From: Flavobacteriales bacterium
GTDB lineage: Bacteria; Bacteroidota; Bacteroidia; Flavobacteriales_F; PHOS-HE28
Direction of reading: 5' to 3'
Length of the DNA stretch: 64,000 nucleotides
Assembly (NCBI GenBank): GCA_016710965.1
Contig: JADJTW010000031.1
Coordinates: 186,001 to 250,000 of the forward strand
The position numbers and the translations under genes are program-made. Within the stretch, counting starts at the first letter, position 1. Each line of letters opens with the position of its first letter. Of this stretch, positions 53,477 through 61,996 are shown piece after piece. Below the pieces are notes generated by a model. That model did no database searches, was not told the DNA's origin, and was given only the letters and a program-made list of their open reading frames with translations.

Positions 53477-53752
53477 TTACTTGGCGCGTTCAACGATCTC
53501 CACCAGGCGCCAGCGCTTCAATTTGCTCATCGGGCGCGTTTCAGCGATGCGCACAGTGTCGCCGACATGGGCATCGCCCTTCTCGTCGTGTGCCATGAAG
53601 GTGCTGGAGCGCTTCACGAACTTGCCGTACTTGGGGTGCATGACCTTGCGCTCCACCGTTACGGTGATGCTCTTGCTCATCTTGTCGCTGGTGACGATGC
53701 CCACGCGCTCCTTGCGGAGCTTGCGGTCGGTCGTTGTGGTCTCGGTGCTCAT
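53477..53752 (-). CDS. rpsQ: 30S ribosomal protein S17
   Basis: 91 aa. OB fold with RKERVGIVTSDKMSKSITVT and DTVRIAETRPMSKLKRWRL. It binds the 5' domain of 16S rRNA. The start overlaps the rpmC stop by four bases. Confidence 0.96.
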   Translation of the reverse strand: MSTETTTTDRKLRKERVGIVTSDKMSKSITVTVERKVMHPKYGKFVKRSSTFMAHDEKGDAHVGDTVRIAETRPMSKLKRWRLVEIVERAK

Positions 53753-53952
53753 TTCGCAGTGAGTTCGCGCTTGCGCAGTTCGGTGAGGATGCGAGCCACT
53801 TCCTTGCGCTTGGAGCGCAGCTGCATCGGGTTCTCGATCGGGCTCACGGTGTGGCTGAAGCGCAGCTTGGTGAGCGCCGAACGCTCCTCCTTCAGCTTGT
53901 CTTGCAGCTCAAGCATGGTGAGGTCTCCCAGTTCCAGTCCTTTCTTCTTCAT
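53749..53952 (-). CDS. rpmC: 50S ribosomal protein L29
   Basis: 67 aa two-helix protein (LTMLELQDKLKEERSALTKL) at the tunnel exit, where it contacts SRP and trigger factor. Normal length and place between rplP and rpsQ. Confidence 0.95.
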   Translation of the reverse strand: MKKKGLELGDLTMLELQDKLKEERSALTKLRFSHTVSPIENPMQLRSKRKEVARILTELRKRELTAK

Positions 53953-53961
53953 GGCGCTCGC

Positions 53962-54384
53962 TTATTGGCCGTCGTAGTCTTCGCGCATCACGAACTTGGT
54001 CGGGATGGGCAGTTTCTGTGCAGCAAGGCGCAGGGCCTCCTTGGCAGTGGCGGTGGGTACACCGTCCACTTCGAAGATGATGCGCCCGGCGTGGCATACC
54101 GCCACCCAGTGGTCCAGTGAACCTTTGCCTTTGCCCATTCGCACTTCGGCGGGCTTGCTGGTCACCGGCTTATCGGGGAACACCTTGATCCACACCTGGC
54201 CTTCGCGCTTCATGTAGCGGGTGAGCGCTACGCGAGCAGCTTCGATCTGGCGACCGGTGAGCCATACGCTCTCCATGGCCTTGAGGCCGAATGAGCCGAG
54301 GGCTACGCGATGGCCGCGTTGGGCCTCGCCCTTCATGCGGCCCTTGTGCATATTGCGGCGCTTGCTGCGCTTGGGTTGCAACAT
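53962..54384 (-). CDS. rplP: 50S ribosomal protein L16
   Basis: 140 aa. MLQPKRSKRRNMHKGRMKG at the start, TGRQIEAARVALTRYMKREG in the middle and MGKGKGSLDHWVAVCHAGRI near the end are canonical. It helps position tRNA in the A site. Confidence 0.97.
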   Translation of the reverse strand: MLQPKRSKRRNMHKGRMKGEAQRGHRVALGSFGLKAMESVWLTGRQIEAARVALTRYMKREGQVWIKVFPDKPVTSKPAEVRMGKGKGSLDHWVAVCHAGRIIFEVDGVPTATAKEALRLAAQKLPIPTKFVMREDYDGQ

Positions 54385-54389
54385 GGCTG

Positions 54390-55241
54390 TTAGCTGTTAC
54401 GAGTGTTTCCACGACCACCACCAGCGGGGCCGCGACGATCTCCTCCACCTCCAAAACGACGATCACCGCCGGGACCACCGGGTCCGCGACGCTCGCCACC
54501 ACGATCTCCGCCAGGGCCCCGGCGATCACCGCCACGACGCTCAGGACGATCACCGCCCATGCGCGGACCCGCAGGGCCGCCCTTGGCCTGGCCTTGGTTC
54601 GGGCTCAGGTCACGCTTGCCGTACACTTCGCCGCGCATGATCCAGCACTTCACCCCGATGCGACCCATCTTGGTGTGCGCTTCGGTGATGGCGAAGTCGA
54701 TATCGGCGCGCAGGGTGTGCAAAGGCACGCGACCCTCACGATAGCTTTCCGTTCGCGCGATCTCGGCGCCGTTGAGGCGGCCGGCCACGGTGAGCTTGAT
54801 GCCTTCGGCGCCCATCCGCATGGTGCTGGCCACGGCCATCTTCATGGCGCGGCGGAAGCTGATGCGGCCTTCGAGCTGACGGGCGATGCTGTCAGCGACG
54901 AGGCGTGCGTCGAGCTCAGGGCGCTTGATCTCGAAGATGTTGATCTGAACGTCCTTGCCGGTGAGCTTCTTCATCTCCTCGCGCAACTTGTCCACTTCCG
55001 CGCCGCCCTTGCCGATGATGACACCGGGGCGTGCCGTGTTGATGGTGACGGTCACCAGCTTCAGGGTGCGTTCGATGACGACCTTGGCCACGCTCGCCTT
55101 CTTAAGCCGGGTCATCAGATACTGGCGGATCTTCTCGTCCTCCACCAACTTGTCGGTGTAGTCGTTGCCGCCGTACCAGTTGCTGTCCCAGCCCTTGATG
55201 AAGCCGAGGCGTGTTCCGGTCGGATGTGCTTTCTGTCCCAT
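54390..55241 (-). CDS. rpsC: 30S ribosomal protein S3 with Gly/Arg-rich tail
   Basis: 283 aa, longer than E. coli S3 (233). The KH domain (GVIIGKGGAEVDKLREEMKK) and C-terminal domain (TLRADIDFAITEAHTKMGRIG) are normal up to about residue 215. A tail of about 65 residues rich in Gly, Arg, Pro and Asp follows, with repeated DRRGPGG and ERRGG units, like an RGG-type RNA-binding tail. S3 forms the mRNA entry. Confidence 0.96.
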   Translation of the reverse strand: MGQKAHPTGTRLGFIKGWDSNWYGGNDYTDKLVEDEKIRQYLMTRLKKASVAKVVIERTLKLVTVTINTARPGVIIGKGGAEVDKLREEMKKLTGKDVQINIFEIKRPELDARLVADSIARQLEGRISFRRAMKMAVASTMRMGAEGIKLTVAGRLNGAEIARTESYREGRVPLHTLRADIDFAITEAHTKMGRIGVKCWIMRGEVYGKRDLSPNQGQAKGGPAGPRMGGDRPERRGGDRRGPGGDRGGERRGPGGPGGDRRFGGGGDRRGPAGGGRGNTRNS

Positions 55242-55254
55242 GTTATCGCTCTGC

Positions 55255-55662
55255 TTAGGCTTGGGCGGTGGTTGTGGAATCGACGATGAGGCTCACGTGG
55301 TTGCTGCGCTTCTTCATGCGGTAAGCGCGGCCTTGCGGTGCGGGCAGCATGCGCTTGAGGCCGCGTGCTTCGTTCACCTGGATGCTCTTCACCACCAGGC
55401 CGGCGCCGTCGGCCTTGCGGCCGTCATTCTTGGCTTCCCAGTTCGCAATGGCGCTCATCAGGAGCTTCTCCAAGTCGCGGCTGCTGTGGCGTGTGCTGAA
55501 GCGCAGGATGCCCAACGCCTTGTCCACGTTCTCGCCACGGATGAGATCGGCCACCTGGCGCATGCGGCGCGGGCTGGTGGGCACATTGCGCAGGTGCGCT
55601 ACAGCCACGGTCCTCATGGCCTCCTTGCGTTTGTCCGCTGCTAGTTTCTTACGGGCTCCCAT
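55255..55662 (-). CDS. rplV: 50S ribosomal protein L22
   Basis: 135 aa. The helix RMRQVADLIRGENVDKAL and the loop GLKRMLPAPQGRAYRMKKRSNH reach into the exit tunnel where macrolides bind. The start is at the MGARKK ATG; a later ATG (MRTVAV) would give a 120-aa form closer to the usual length. Confidence 0.95.
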   Translation of the reverse strand: MGARKKLAADKRKEAMRTVAVAHLRNVPTSPRRMRQVADLIRGENVDKALGILRFSTRHSSRDLEKLLMSAIANWEAKNDGRKADGAGLVVKSIQVNEARGLKRMLPAPQGRAYRMKKRSNHVSLIVDSTTTAQA

Positions 55663-55668
55663 GGTCTA

Positions 55669-55938
55669 TCAGTTCTGCTTGTTGCCGCTATGGCCACGGA
55701 ACACGCGCGTGGGCGCGAATTCGCCGAGCTTGTGGCCTACCATGTTCTCGGTGACATAGACCGGGATGAACTTATTGCCGTTATGCACGGCAATGGTCAA
55801 TCCCACGAAATCAGGCGCAATGGTGCTGGCACGTGACCAGGTCTTGATTACATTCTTCTTGCCCGAGGCCTGCGCCTCGCCCACGCGCTTGGCGAGCTTG
55901 TAGTGGATGAACGGCGGTTTCTTGAGTGAACGGCTCAT
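55669..55938 (-). CDS. rpsS: 30S ribosomal protein S19
   Basis: 89 aa. MSRSLKKPPFI at the start and VGHKLGEFAPTRVFRGHSG near the end are canonical. It lies in the 30S head with S13. Confidence 0.97.
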   Translation of the reverse strand: MSRSLKKPPFIHYKLAKRVGEAQASGKKNVIKTWSRASTIAPDFVGLTIAVHNGNKFIPVYVTENMVGHKLGEFAPTRVFRGHSGNKQN

Positions 55939-55950
55939 GATCTAGTGTGT

Positions 55951-56789
55951 TCAGGCGCCCTTCTTGGCGTTGACGCGTTCGAGGATGAAACGATTGCTGC
56001 GGTTCTTCGGCTTTCGGGTCTTCTTGCCCTTGGCCAGCAGTCCCTTGCGGCTGCGCGGATGCCCGCCGGAGGCGCGGCCTTCGCCACCGCCCATGGGGTG
56101 ATCAACCGGGTTCATGGCCACCGCACGGGTGCGGGGACGACGACCCTGCCATCGGCTACGGCCAGCCTTGCCGCTCTTCTGCAGCATGTGCTCGCCGTTG
56201 CCCACGGTGCCAACGGTAGCCAGGCAGGCCACCAGCACCATGCGCAACTCGCCGCTCGGCATCTTCAACGTGGCATACTTGCCTTCGCGAGCGCTGAGCT
56301 GGGCGAAGGTGCCCGCGCTGCGTGCGATGGAGCCGCCCTTGCCGGGTTGCAATTCGATGTTATGCACCACGGTGCCCAGGGGATCTCGCTCAGTGGGAGC
56401 GTATTGCCCACCTCGGGCGCTACACCGGTGCGACCGCTCACAAGCGTCTGCCCCACTTTGAGGCCGCTGGGCGCCAGGATGTAGCGCTTCTCGCCATCGG
56501 CATAGTTGAGCAGGGCGATGCGTGCGCTGCGGTTGGGATCGTACTCGATGGTCTTCACCACCGCGGGGATGTTGTGCTTGTCGCGCTTGAGGTCGATCTC
56601 GCGGTAGAGCTGCTTATGGCCACCGCCGATGTAGCGCATGGTCATCTTGCCGGTGTTGTTGCGGCCACCGCTCTTGTTGGTGCCGGAAACAAGCGACTTC
56701 TCCGGGACGTTGGTCGTAACGCCCTCGAAATCGGTGATCACCTTGTGGCGTGTGCCGGGGGTGACAGGGTTGAGCTTGCGGATGCCCAT
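55951..56789 (-). pseudogene. rplB: 50S ribosomal protein L2, interrupted by a one-base frameshift (possible sequence error)
   Basis: The N-terminal part (56789 down to about 56382) reads normally from MGIRKLNPVTPGTRHK to GNTLPLSEIP. The family then requires LGTVVHNIELQPGKGG, but the frame changes to WAPWCITS. Restoring one C to the CCCC run (plus strand GGGG at 56379-56382) rejoins it to the downstream frame, which ends normally with GGGEGRASGGHPRSRKG and NRFILERVNAKKGA. The repaired protein is 279 aa, a normal L2 length. L2 is essential, so a homopolymer sequencing error is the likeliest cause. Confidence 0.9.
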
Positions 56790-56792
56790 GGC

Positions 56793-57086
56793 TTAGATGC
56801 TGCTGTAGAGGTCGATGGTCTCGCCCTGCTTCACGGTAACGATGGCCTTCTTGTAGGTGCTCGTGAAGCCGTGCAGGACGATGCTCTTGGTATAGCGCGT
56901 GCGGCGACGGCCGCCGCAGATCATGGTGCGAACACCGGTGACGGTGACGTTGTACTCCTTCTCCACAGCCTGCTTGATCTGCACCTTGTTGCTGGTGCGG
57001 GCCACTTCGAAGCCGTAGCGGTTCTGCTTCTCGCCCTGCGCCGTGAGCTTCTCGGTGACGATGGGTCGGATGATGATCTGGCTCAT
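56793..57086 (-). CDS. rplW: 50S ribosomal protein L23
   Basis: 97 aa. IIIRPIVTEKLTAQGEKQNR at the start and the KKAIVTVKQGETIDLY end are typical. L23 sits at the tunnel exit and docks SRP and trigger factor. It is 3 bp from each neighbour. Confidence 0.96.
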   Translation of the reverse strand: MSQIIIRPIVTEKLTAQGEKQNRYGFEVARTSNKVQIKQAVEKEYNVTVTGVRTMICGGRRRTRYTKSIVLHGFTSTYKKAIVTVKQGETIDLYSSI

Positions 57087-57089
57087 GAC

Positions 57090-57719
57090 TTACTTGGTAA
57101 GGGTGGCCTCCAGCGGAGCGATCGCATCCTTCACGATCAGCAGGCCGTTGGCGTTCATGATATCGTAGGTGTTCAACTCGCTGGCGACCACTACGCGGGC
57201 ACGCTGCAGGTTGCGCGCGCTGAGCAGTACGTTGTCGTCCTTGCTCGGCACCACCAGCACGCTCTTGCGGGTGTTCAGTTCGAAGGCCTTGAGGAGCGCG
57301 GCGAACTCGCTGGTCTTGGGCGCGCTCATGCTCACGGCGTCGATCACCTTCAGCGATCCGTCCTTCGCCTTGTATGCGAGGGCGCTGCGGCGGGCCAGGT
57401 CCTTCACCTTCTTGTTCAGCTTGAAGTGGTAATCGCGCGGACGCGGACCGAACACGCGGGCACCGCCCTTGAAGAGCGGGCTCTTGATGGAGCCTTTGCG
57501 GCTGCCTCCGGTGCCCTTCTGGCGATGCAGCTTCTTGGTGCTGCCGCTCACTTCGCTCTTCTCGAGCGTCTTGGCCGTTCCCTGGCGCTGGTTGGCGAGA
57601 TGCTGTTTCACATCGAGCCAGATCGCGTGGTCGTTCGGCTCGATACCGAAGACCGCGTCGTTGAGCTTGGCCTTCTTGCCGGTGGACTTGCCGTCCTTGC
57701 CGTAGATCTCGAGTTCCAT
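57090..57719 (-). CDS. rplD: 50S ribosomal protein L4
   Basis: 209 aa from the ATG at 57719. The tunnel loop reads QKGTGGSRKGSIKSPLFKGG, followed by FGPRPRDYHFKLNKKVK. L4 shapes the exit tunnel and in E. coli represses the S10 operon. The start lies 1 bp after the rplC stop. Confidence 0.96.
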   Translation of the reverse strand: MELEIYGKDGKSTGKKAKLNDAVFGIEPNDHAIWLDVKQHLANQRQGTAKTLEKSEVSGSTKKLHRQKGTGGSRKGSIKSPLFKGGARVFGPRPRDYHFKLNKKVKDLARRSALAYKAKDGSLKVIDAVSMSAPKTSEFAALLKAFELNTRKSVLVVPSKDDNVLLSARNLQRARVVVASELNTYDIMNANGLLIVKDAIAPLEATLTK

Positions 57720-57720
57720 C

Positions 57721-58338
57721 TTACTTCCAGATGATGACGATGCTGCCCTTGGGACCGGGAACGGTGCCTTTGAGCAACAACAGGTTCTTGGACGCATCCA
57801 CCTTCACCACCTTGAGGTTCTCGGTGGTGATCTTCTTTCCGCCGGTGCGGCCAGCCATGCGCATGCCTTTGAACACGCGTGCGGGGTACGAGCTGCCACC
57901 GAGCGAACCCGGTGCGCGGCTGCGATCGTGCTGGCCATGGGTGCCTTCGCCCACACCGCTGAATCCGTGGCGCTTCACAACACCCTGGAAACCTTTGCCT
58001 TTGCTGTCGCCGGTGACGGTGACGAAGCTGCCTTCCTCGAAGAGGTCGACACCGACGGATGCTCCAAGCTCAAGCTCCTTCTCGAATTCCTTGAATTCGT
58101 GGGCCTTCACCTTGGGGGTGGTATTGGCTTTCTTGTAATGGCCCATGGCGGCGGCCGGCGTGCTCTTCGCACGGCGCTCTCCGTAGGCCAGCTGCACGGC
58201 TTGGTAGCCGTCCTTCTCCATGGTCTTCACGTGGCTTACCACGTTCGGGGTGGCCTCGATCACAGTGCAAGCCACGAGGCTGCCGTCCGCGTCGTACAGG
58301 CTGGTCATCCCGATCTTCTTTCCAATGAGTCCGCTCAT
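57721..58338 (-). CDS. rplC: 50S ribosomal protein L3
   Basis: 205 aa. MSGLIGKKIGMTSLYDADG at the start and KGFQGVVKRHGFSG, GTHGQHDRSRAPGSLGG and MRMAGRTGGKKIT are canonical. It approaches the peptidyl-transferase centre. Confidence 0.97.
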   Translation of the reverse strand: MSGLIGKKIGMTSLYDADGSLVACTVIEATPNVVSHVKTMEKDGYQAVQLAYGERRAKSTPAAAMGHYKKANTTPKVKAHEFKEFEKELELGASVGVDLFEEGSFVTVTGDSKGKGFQGVVKRHGFSGVGEGTHGQHDRSRAPGSLGGSSYPARVFKGMRMAGRTGGKKITTENLKVVKVDASKNLLLLKGTVPGPKGSIVIIWK

Positions 58339-58357
58339 GACGTTGTCGTGCTATCGG

Positions 58358-58663
58358 TCAGACCTTGATCTCCACATCCACGCCGCTGGGGAGCTCCAGC
58401 TTCATCAGGGCATCGATCGTCTTGGAGGACGAGCTGTATATGTCCATCATGCGTTTGTAGCTGCAGAGCTGGAATTGCTCGCGTGCCTTCTTGTTCACGT
58501 GCGGGCTGCGCAGCACGGTGAACATGCGCTTGTGCGTGGGCAGCGGAATGGGTCCGCTGACCACGGCGCCCGTGCTTTTCACGGTCTTCACGATCTTCTC
58601 GGCGCTCTTGTCGACGAGGTTGTGATCGTACGACCGCAGCTTGATCCGGATCTTTTGGGTCAT
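58358..58663 (-). CDS. rpsJ: 30S ribosomal protein S10
   Basis: 101 aa. IRIKLRSYDHNLVDKSAEKI and GPIPLPTHKRMFTVLRSPHV are conserved. S10 is also the NusE partner of NusB in antitermination. It lies 12 bp from the proper end of fusA (58676). Confidence 0.97.
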   Translation of the reverse strand: MTQKIRIKLRSYDHNLVDKSAEKIVKTVKSTGAVVSGPIPLPTHKRMFTVLRSPHVNKKAREQFQLCSYKRMMDIYSSSSKTIDALMKLELPSGVDVEIKV

Positions 58664-58675
58664 GGCAGTTGTGCC

Positions 58676-58753
58676 TTAGGCTGAGACTTTGCCGCGCACC
58701 TTGGCCAGGACGGCTTCGGTGACGTTATTGGGTGCAGGGACATAGTGGCTGAA
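58676..58753 (-). pseudogene. fusA: Separated 3' end of fusA beyond the in-frame TAG
   Basis: After the TAG at 58754-58756, the same frame continues as FSHYVPAPNNVTEAVLAKVR and GKVSA to a TAA at 58676-58678. This is the normal C-terminal end of EF-G domain V. Reading the TAG as a sense codon (GAG, as in STMEFSHY) gives a 702-aa EF-G of standard length. Confidence 0.85.
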
Positions 58754-60784
58754 CTACATGGTGCTACTGGCACGGCAAGAGCTCATGGTACGGAGGGAGG
58801 TGACGTAACCGAACATCTCGCTCAAGGGCACCGTGCCCTTGATGGCCTTGGCGCCGGCACGGTCGTCCATTCCGAGGATCGTTCCACGACGACGGTTGAG
58901 GTCACCGACGATGTCGCCCATGTTCTCTTCCGGTGTGATCACTTCGATCTTCATGATCGGTTCGAGCAGCACGGGCTTGCACTTGGGGATTGCGTTGCGG
59001 AATGCAGCCTTGGCGCAGATCTCGAAGCTCAGCGCATCGGAGTCCACGTTGTGGAAGGAACCGTCGTACAGGGTCACTTTCAAGCTCTCCATCGGGAAGC
59101 CCGCGAGCACGCCGTTCTTCAACGAAGCTTCGAAGCCCTTGGAAACAGGCGAGATGAATTCCTTCGGGATGGAACCGCCCTTGATCTCGTCGATGAACTC
59201 CAATCCTGTCTTCGCAGGGTCGGTCTGGGGCTCGATGCGCACATGGATGTCAGCGAACTTACCGCGACCACCCGTCTGCTTCTTGTAAAGCTCGCGGTGT
59301 TCCACGGAGCCACTGATGGCTTCCTTGTATTTCACTTGCGGCGCGCCCTGGTTGCACTCCACCTTGAACTCGCGCTTCATGCGGTCCACGAGGATCTCCA
59401 AGTGGAGTTCGCCCATACCGCTGATCACGGTCTGGCCGGTGTCTTCGTCCGTGTGCACTTTGAAGGTCGGGTCCTCCTCGGCCAGCTTGGCCAAGGCAGC
59501 CCCCATCTTGTCCAGGTCGGCCTGGGTCTTGGGCTCCACTGCTATGCCGATCACCGGCTCTGGGAAGCTCATGCTCTCCAGGATGATCGGGTGGTCTTCG
59601 GAACACAGCGTGTCGCCGGTGCGGATGTCCTTGAAACCAACGGCCGCACCGATGTCGCCTGCCTCGATGCGCTCAACGGGGTTCTGCTTGTTGGAGTGCA
59701 TCTGGAAGATGCGGCTGATGCGCTCTTTCTTGTCGCTGCGGGTATTGAGCACGTAACTGCCTGCCTCCAACACGCCGCTGTAGGCGCGGAAGAAAGCCAG
59801 GCGACCCACGAAAGGGTCCGTCGCGATCTTGAAGGCAAGACCAGCGAAAGGCTCATCGGGATCGGGATGACGCTCGATCTCGGCATCCGTGCGGGGATCG
59901 ATACCGACCACCGCTTCGAGGTCCATCGGGCTGGGCAGGTAGGCCATCACCGCATCAAGCATGGTCTGCACGCCCTTGTTCTTGAAGGCGCTGCCGCACA
60001 GGATCGGCGTGATGCTCATGTTGATCGTGCTCTTGCGCACGGCCTCCATCACTTCGGCCTCGGTGAGGCTGTCGGGATCGGCGAAATACTTCTCCATCAA
60101 CTTGTCGTCGCTCTCGGCAACGGCTTCGATGAGCTTGTCGCGCCACTCCTTCACGGTATCCTTCAGGTCCTCGGGAATGGGAACTTCCTTCCAGGTCATG
60201 CCCTGATCGGATTCGTTCCACACCATGCCGCGGTTGTTGACCAGGTCGACAACACCGAGGAAATCGGCTTCGGCACCGATGGGCACCTGCAAGGGGACTG
60301 GGTTGGCACCGAGTCGCTCGCGGATCTGCGCGACAACGTTGAAGAAGTCGGCACCGCTGCGGTCCATCTTGTTCACGAAGCCGATGCGGGGCACCTTGTA
60401 CTTGTTGGCCTGGCGCCACACTGTCTCGCTTTGGGGCTCAACGCCGCCAACCGCGCAGAACAAAGCAACAGCACCATCCAGCACGCGCAAGCTGCGCTCC
60501 ACCTCCACGGTGAAGTCCACGTGGCCGGGAGTGTCGATCAGGTTGATCTTGTATTTGTCTCCGCGATAATCCCAGAAGGTCGTCGTAGCAGCGCTCGTGA
60601 TGGTGATGCCACGCTCCTGCTCCTGGGCCATCCAATCCATCGTAGCCGCACCGTCATGCACCTCGCCAATCTTATGCACAAGGCCGGTGTAGTACAGGAT
60701 GCGCTCGGAAGTGGTGGTCTTCCCGGCATCGATGTGCGCCATGATGCCGATGTTGCGCGTGTATGTGAGGTCCCTCTTGGCCAT
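58754..60784 (-). CDS. fusA: Elongation factor G, cut short by an in-frame amber codon
   Basis: 676 aa as written. GTPase motifs are intact (AHIDAGKT, DTPGHVDF, NKMDRSGAD), as are domains II-IV. Near the end it reads SLRTMSSCRASSTM and stops at TAG, where related EF-Gs have SGRA...TMEF. The Gly-to-Cys and Glu-to-stop changes are both G-to-T, 24 bases apart. EF-G drives translocation and is essential, so an error or very recent mutation is likelier than a functional short form. Confidence 0.92.
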   Translation of the reverse strand: MAKRDLTYTRNIGIMAHIDAGKTTTSERILYYTGLVHKIGEVHDGAATMDWMAQEQERGITITSAATTTFWDYRGDKYKINLIDTPGHVDFTVEVERSLRVLDGAVALFCAVGGVEPQSETVWRQANKYKVPRIGFVNKMDRSGADFFNVVAQIRERLGANPVPLQVPIGAEADFLGVVDLVNNRGMVWNESDQGMTWKEVPIPEDLKDTVKEWRDKLIEAVAESDDKLMEKYFADPDSLTEAEVMEAVRKSTINMSITPILCGSAFKNKGVQTMLDAVMAYLPSPMDLEAVVGIDPRTDAEIERHPDPDEPFAGLAFKIATDPFVGRLAFFRAYSGVLEAGSYVLNTRSDKKERISRIFQMHSNKQNPVERIEAGDIGAAVGFKDIRTGDTLCSEDHPIILESMSFPEPVIGIAVEPKTQADLDKMGAALAKLAEEDPTFKVHTDEDTGQTVISGMGELHLEILVDRMKREFKVECNQGAPQVKYKEAISGSVEHRELYKKQTGGRGKFADIHVRIEPQTDPAKTGLEFIDEIKGGSIPKEFISPVSKGFEASLKNGVLAGFPMESLKVTLYDGSFHNVDSDALSFEICAKAAFRNAIPKCKPVLLEPIMKIEVITPEENMGDIVGDLNRRRGTILGMDDRAGAKAIKGTVPLSEMFGYVTSLRTMSSCRASSTM

Positions 60785-60804
60785 TGTGCTCGTTCTCTAC
60801 CGGA

Positions 60805-61269
60805 TCAGAACCGGAAGTGGCTGAATGCTTTGTTGGCTTCGGCCATCTTGTGTACTTCCTCCTTCTTCTTGAAGGCTGCGCCTTCCTCCTTGCTGGCAGC
60901 GAGGATCTCGTTCGCCAGCTTCATGCTCATGCTGCGCTCGTTGCGGCTGCGGGCGTAGCCGATGAGCCACTTCATGGCCAGGCTCTTCTTGCGCTCCTCG
61001 CGCACTTGCTGCGGGATCTGGAAGTTGGCACCACCTACCCGGCGGCTGCGCACTTCCACTTGCGGAGTCACATTGGTGAGGGCCTTGCGGAACACCTCCA
61101 GGCCGTCCTCGCCACTCTTCTCGGCAACGATGTCGATGGCGCTGTAGAAGATGTCCAACGACTTGCTCTTCTTGCCGTCGTACATCAGGTTGTTCACGAA
61201 CTTGGTCACTTGCACGTCGCCGAACTTGGGATCGGGAAGCGTGGTGTGCTTGACTGCTTTCTTGCGCAT
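60805..61269 (-). CDS. rpsG: 30S ribosomal protein S7
   Basis: 154 aa. KFVNNLMYDGKKSKSLDIFY, EVRSRRVGGANFQIP and GYARSRNERSMSMKLANEIL are canonical. It organises the 30S head and is in normal str-operon order between rpsL and fusA. Confidence 0.97.
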   Translation of the reverse strand: MRKKAVKHTTLPDPKFGDVQVTKFVNNLMYDGKKSKSLDIFYSAIDIVAEKSGEDGLEVFRKALTNVTPQVEVRSRRVGGANFQIPQQVREERKKSLAMKWLIGYARSRNERSMSMKLANEILAASKEEGAAFKKKEEVHKMAEANKAFSHFRF

Positions 61270-61293
61270 GGCTTGTTGTCTATCCGTTAGCGC

Positions 61294-61689
61294 TTACTTC
61301 TTCTTGGGAGCGGCACCTGCCTTGGGCTTCTTGGTGCCGTACTTGCTGCGACGCTGATTGCGGCCTTCGACACCCGAGGTATCGAGCACGCCGCGCACGA
61401 TGTGGTACTTCACACCAGGCAAGTCCTTCACCCTGCCGCCACGCACCAGCACGATGCTGTGCTCCTGCAGGTTGTGGCCCTCTCCGCCGATGTAGGCGAT
61501 TACCTCATAGCCGTTCACAAGGCGCACTTTGGCCACCTTGCGCAGGGCCGAGTTCGGCTTCTTGGGCGTGGTGGTGTACACCTTGGTACACACGCCACGA
61601 CGCTGCGGCGAGGACTTCAGCGCAATGGACTTGCTCTTGTACACCGGGGTTTCCCGGCCTTTGCGAATGAGCTGCTGAATGGTTGGCAT
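61294..61689 (-). CDS. rpsL: 30S ribosomal protein S12
   Basis: 131 aa from the ATG at 61689 (MPTIQQLIRKGRE). The decoding loops TTTPKKPNSALRK and RGGRVKDLPGVKYH carry Lys at the streptomycin-sensitive positions, so the wild-type sensitive form is expected. It is first in the supercluster. Confidence 0.97.
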   Translation of the reverse strand: MPTIQQLIRKGRETPVYKSKSIALKSSPQRRGVCTKVYTTTPKKPNSALRKVAKVRLVNGYEVIAYIGGEGHNLQEHSIVLVRGGRVKDLPGVKYHIVRGVLDTSGVEGRNQRRSKYGTKKPKAGAAPKKK

Positions 61690-61746
61690 GCGTGCTTTCT
61701 CTTGGCTTTCAGGCGTTTCCGCAAAAGGCTGGCGGAAAACGGGGTG

Positions 61747-61754
61747 CGAAAGTA
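61747..61754 (-). promoter_or_regulatory. -7-like element for the ribosomal supercluster
   Basis: Minus strand TACTTTCG, one mismatch from TAnnTTTG, 57 bp before the rpsL ATG. It is the only such box in the rpsL leader; no -33 TTG is clear. Confidence 0.4.
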
Positions 61755-61945
61755 GCCGAATTGCGTTTCCCACCAGTGCGTGTTCATTGAATTTTCTGTG
61801 AGTACTCTCCGTTGGCCTCAGGTATCAACCCGATTCGCACTCAGAAACACGCGTCCATTAAGCCTGATAGTGAGAGACATAGGCCCAGTGCTAGGTGCCA
61901 CGGACGACGCCTTCCCAAGCGCGACAAAAGCGATCAGATCCGTGC

Positions 61946-61974
61946 TTGCGACCGAGATGTGAACTCTACATTTG
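61946..61974 (+). promoter_or_regulatory. Bacteroidota-type promoter of the Fic-type gene
   Basis: A -33 TTG (61946-61948) and a perfect -7 TACATTTG (61967-61974) are separated by 18 bp, close to the usual 19. The ATG follows 22 bp after the -7 box. This is the best complete promoter in the window. Confidence 0.65.
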
Positions 61975-61996
61975 TTCGCATCATTTGATCTAAACT

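Larger units (their letters stand above)
61690..61996. other. Divergent intergenic region between rpsL and the Fic-type gene
   Basis: About 307 bp without a convincing gene. It holds the presumed minus-strand promoter of the ribosomal supercluster (61747-61754) and a good plus-strand promoter for the Fic-type gene (61946-61974). The 180 bp between them have lower GC than the genes; I see no RNA gene or repeat there. Confidence 0.6.

Noticed and set aside
58754..58756. Reassignment of TAG to an amino acid
   Set aside because: gap, infA and the giant adhesin gene all end at TAG at their expected positions, so TAG is a normal stop here.
58745..60958. A 737-codon plus-strand frame opposite fusA
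   Set aside because: Antisense shadow of EF-G, with the same His/Leu/Val-rich composition and no motif.
61780..61962. A 60-codon frame in the rpsL-Fic gap
   Set aside because: No ribosome-binding or composition support, and no recognisable motif; the region is better explained as a divergent promoter spacer.
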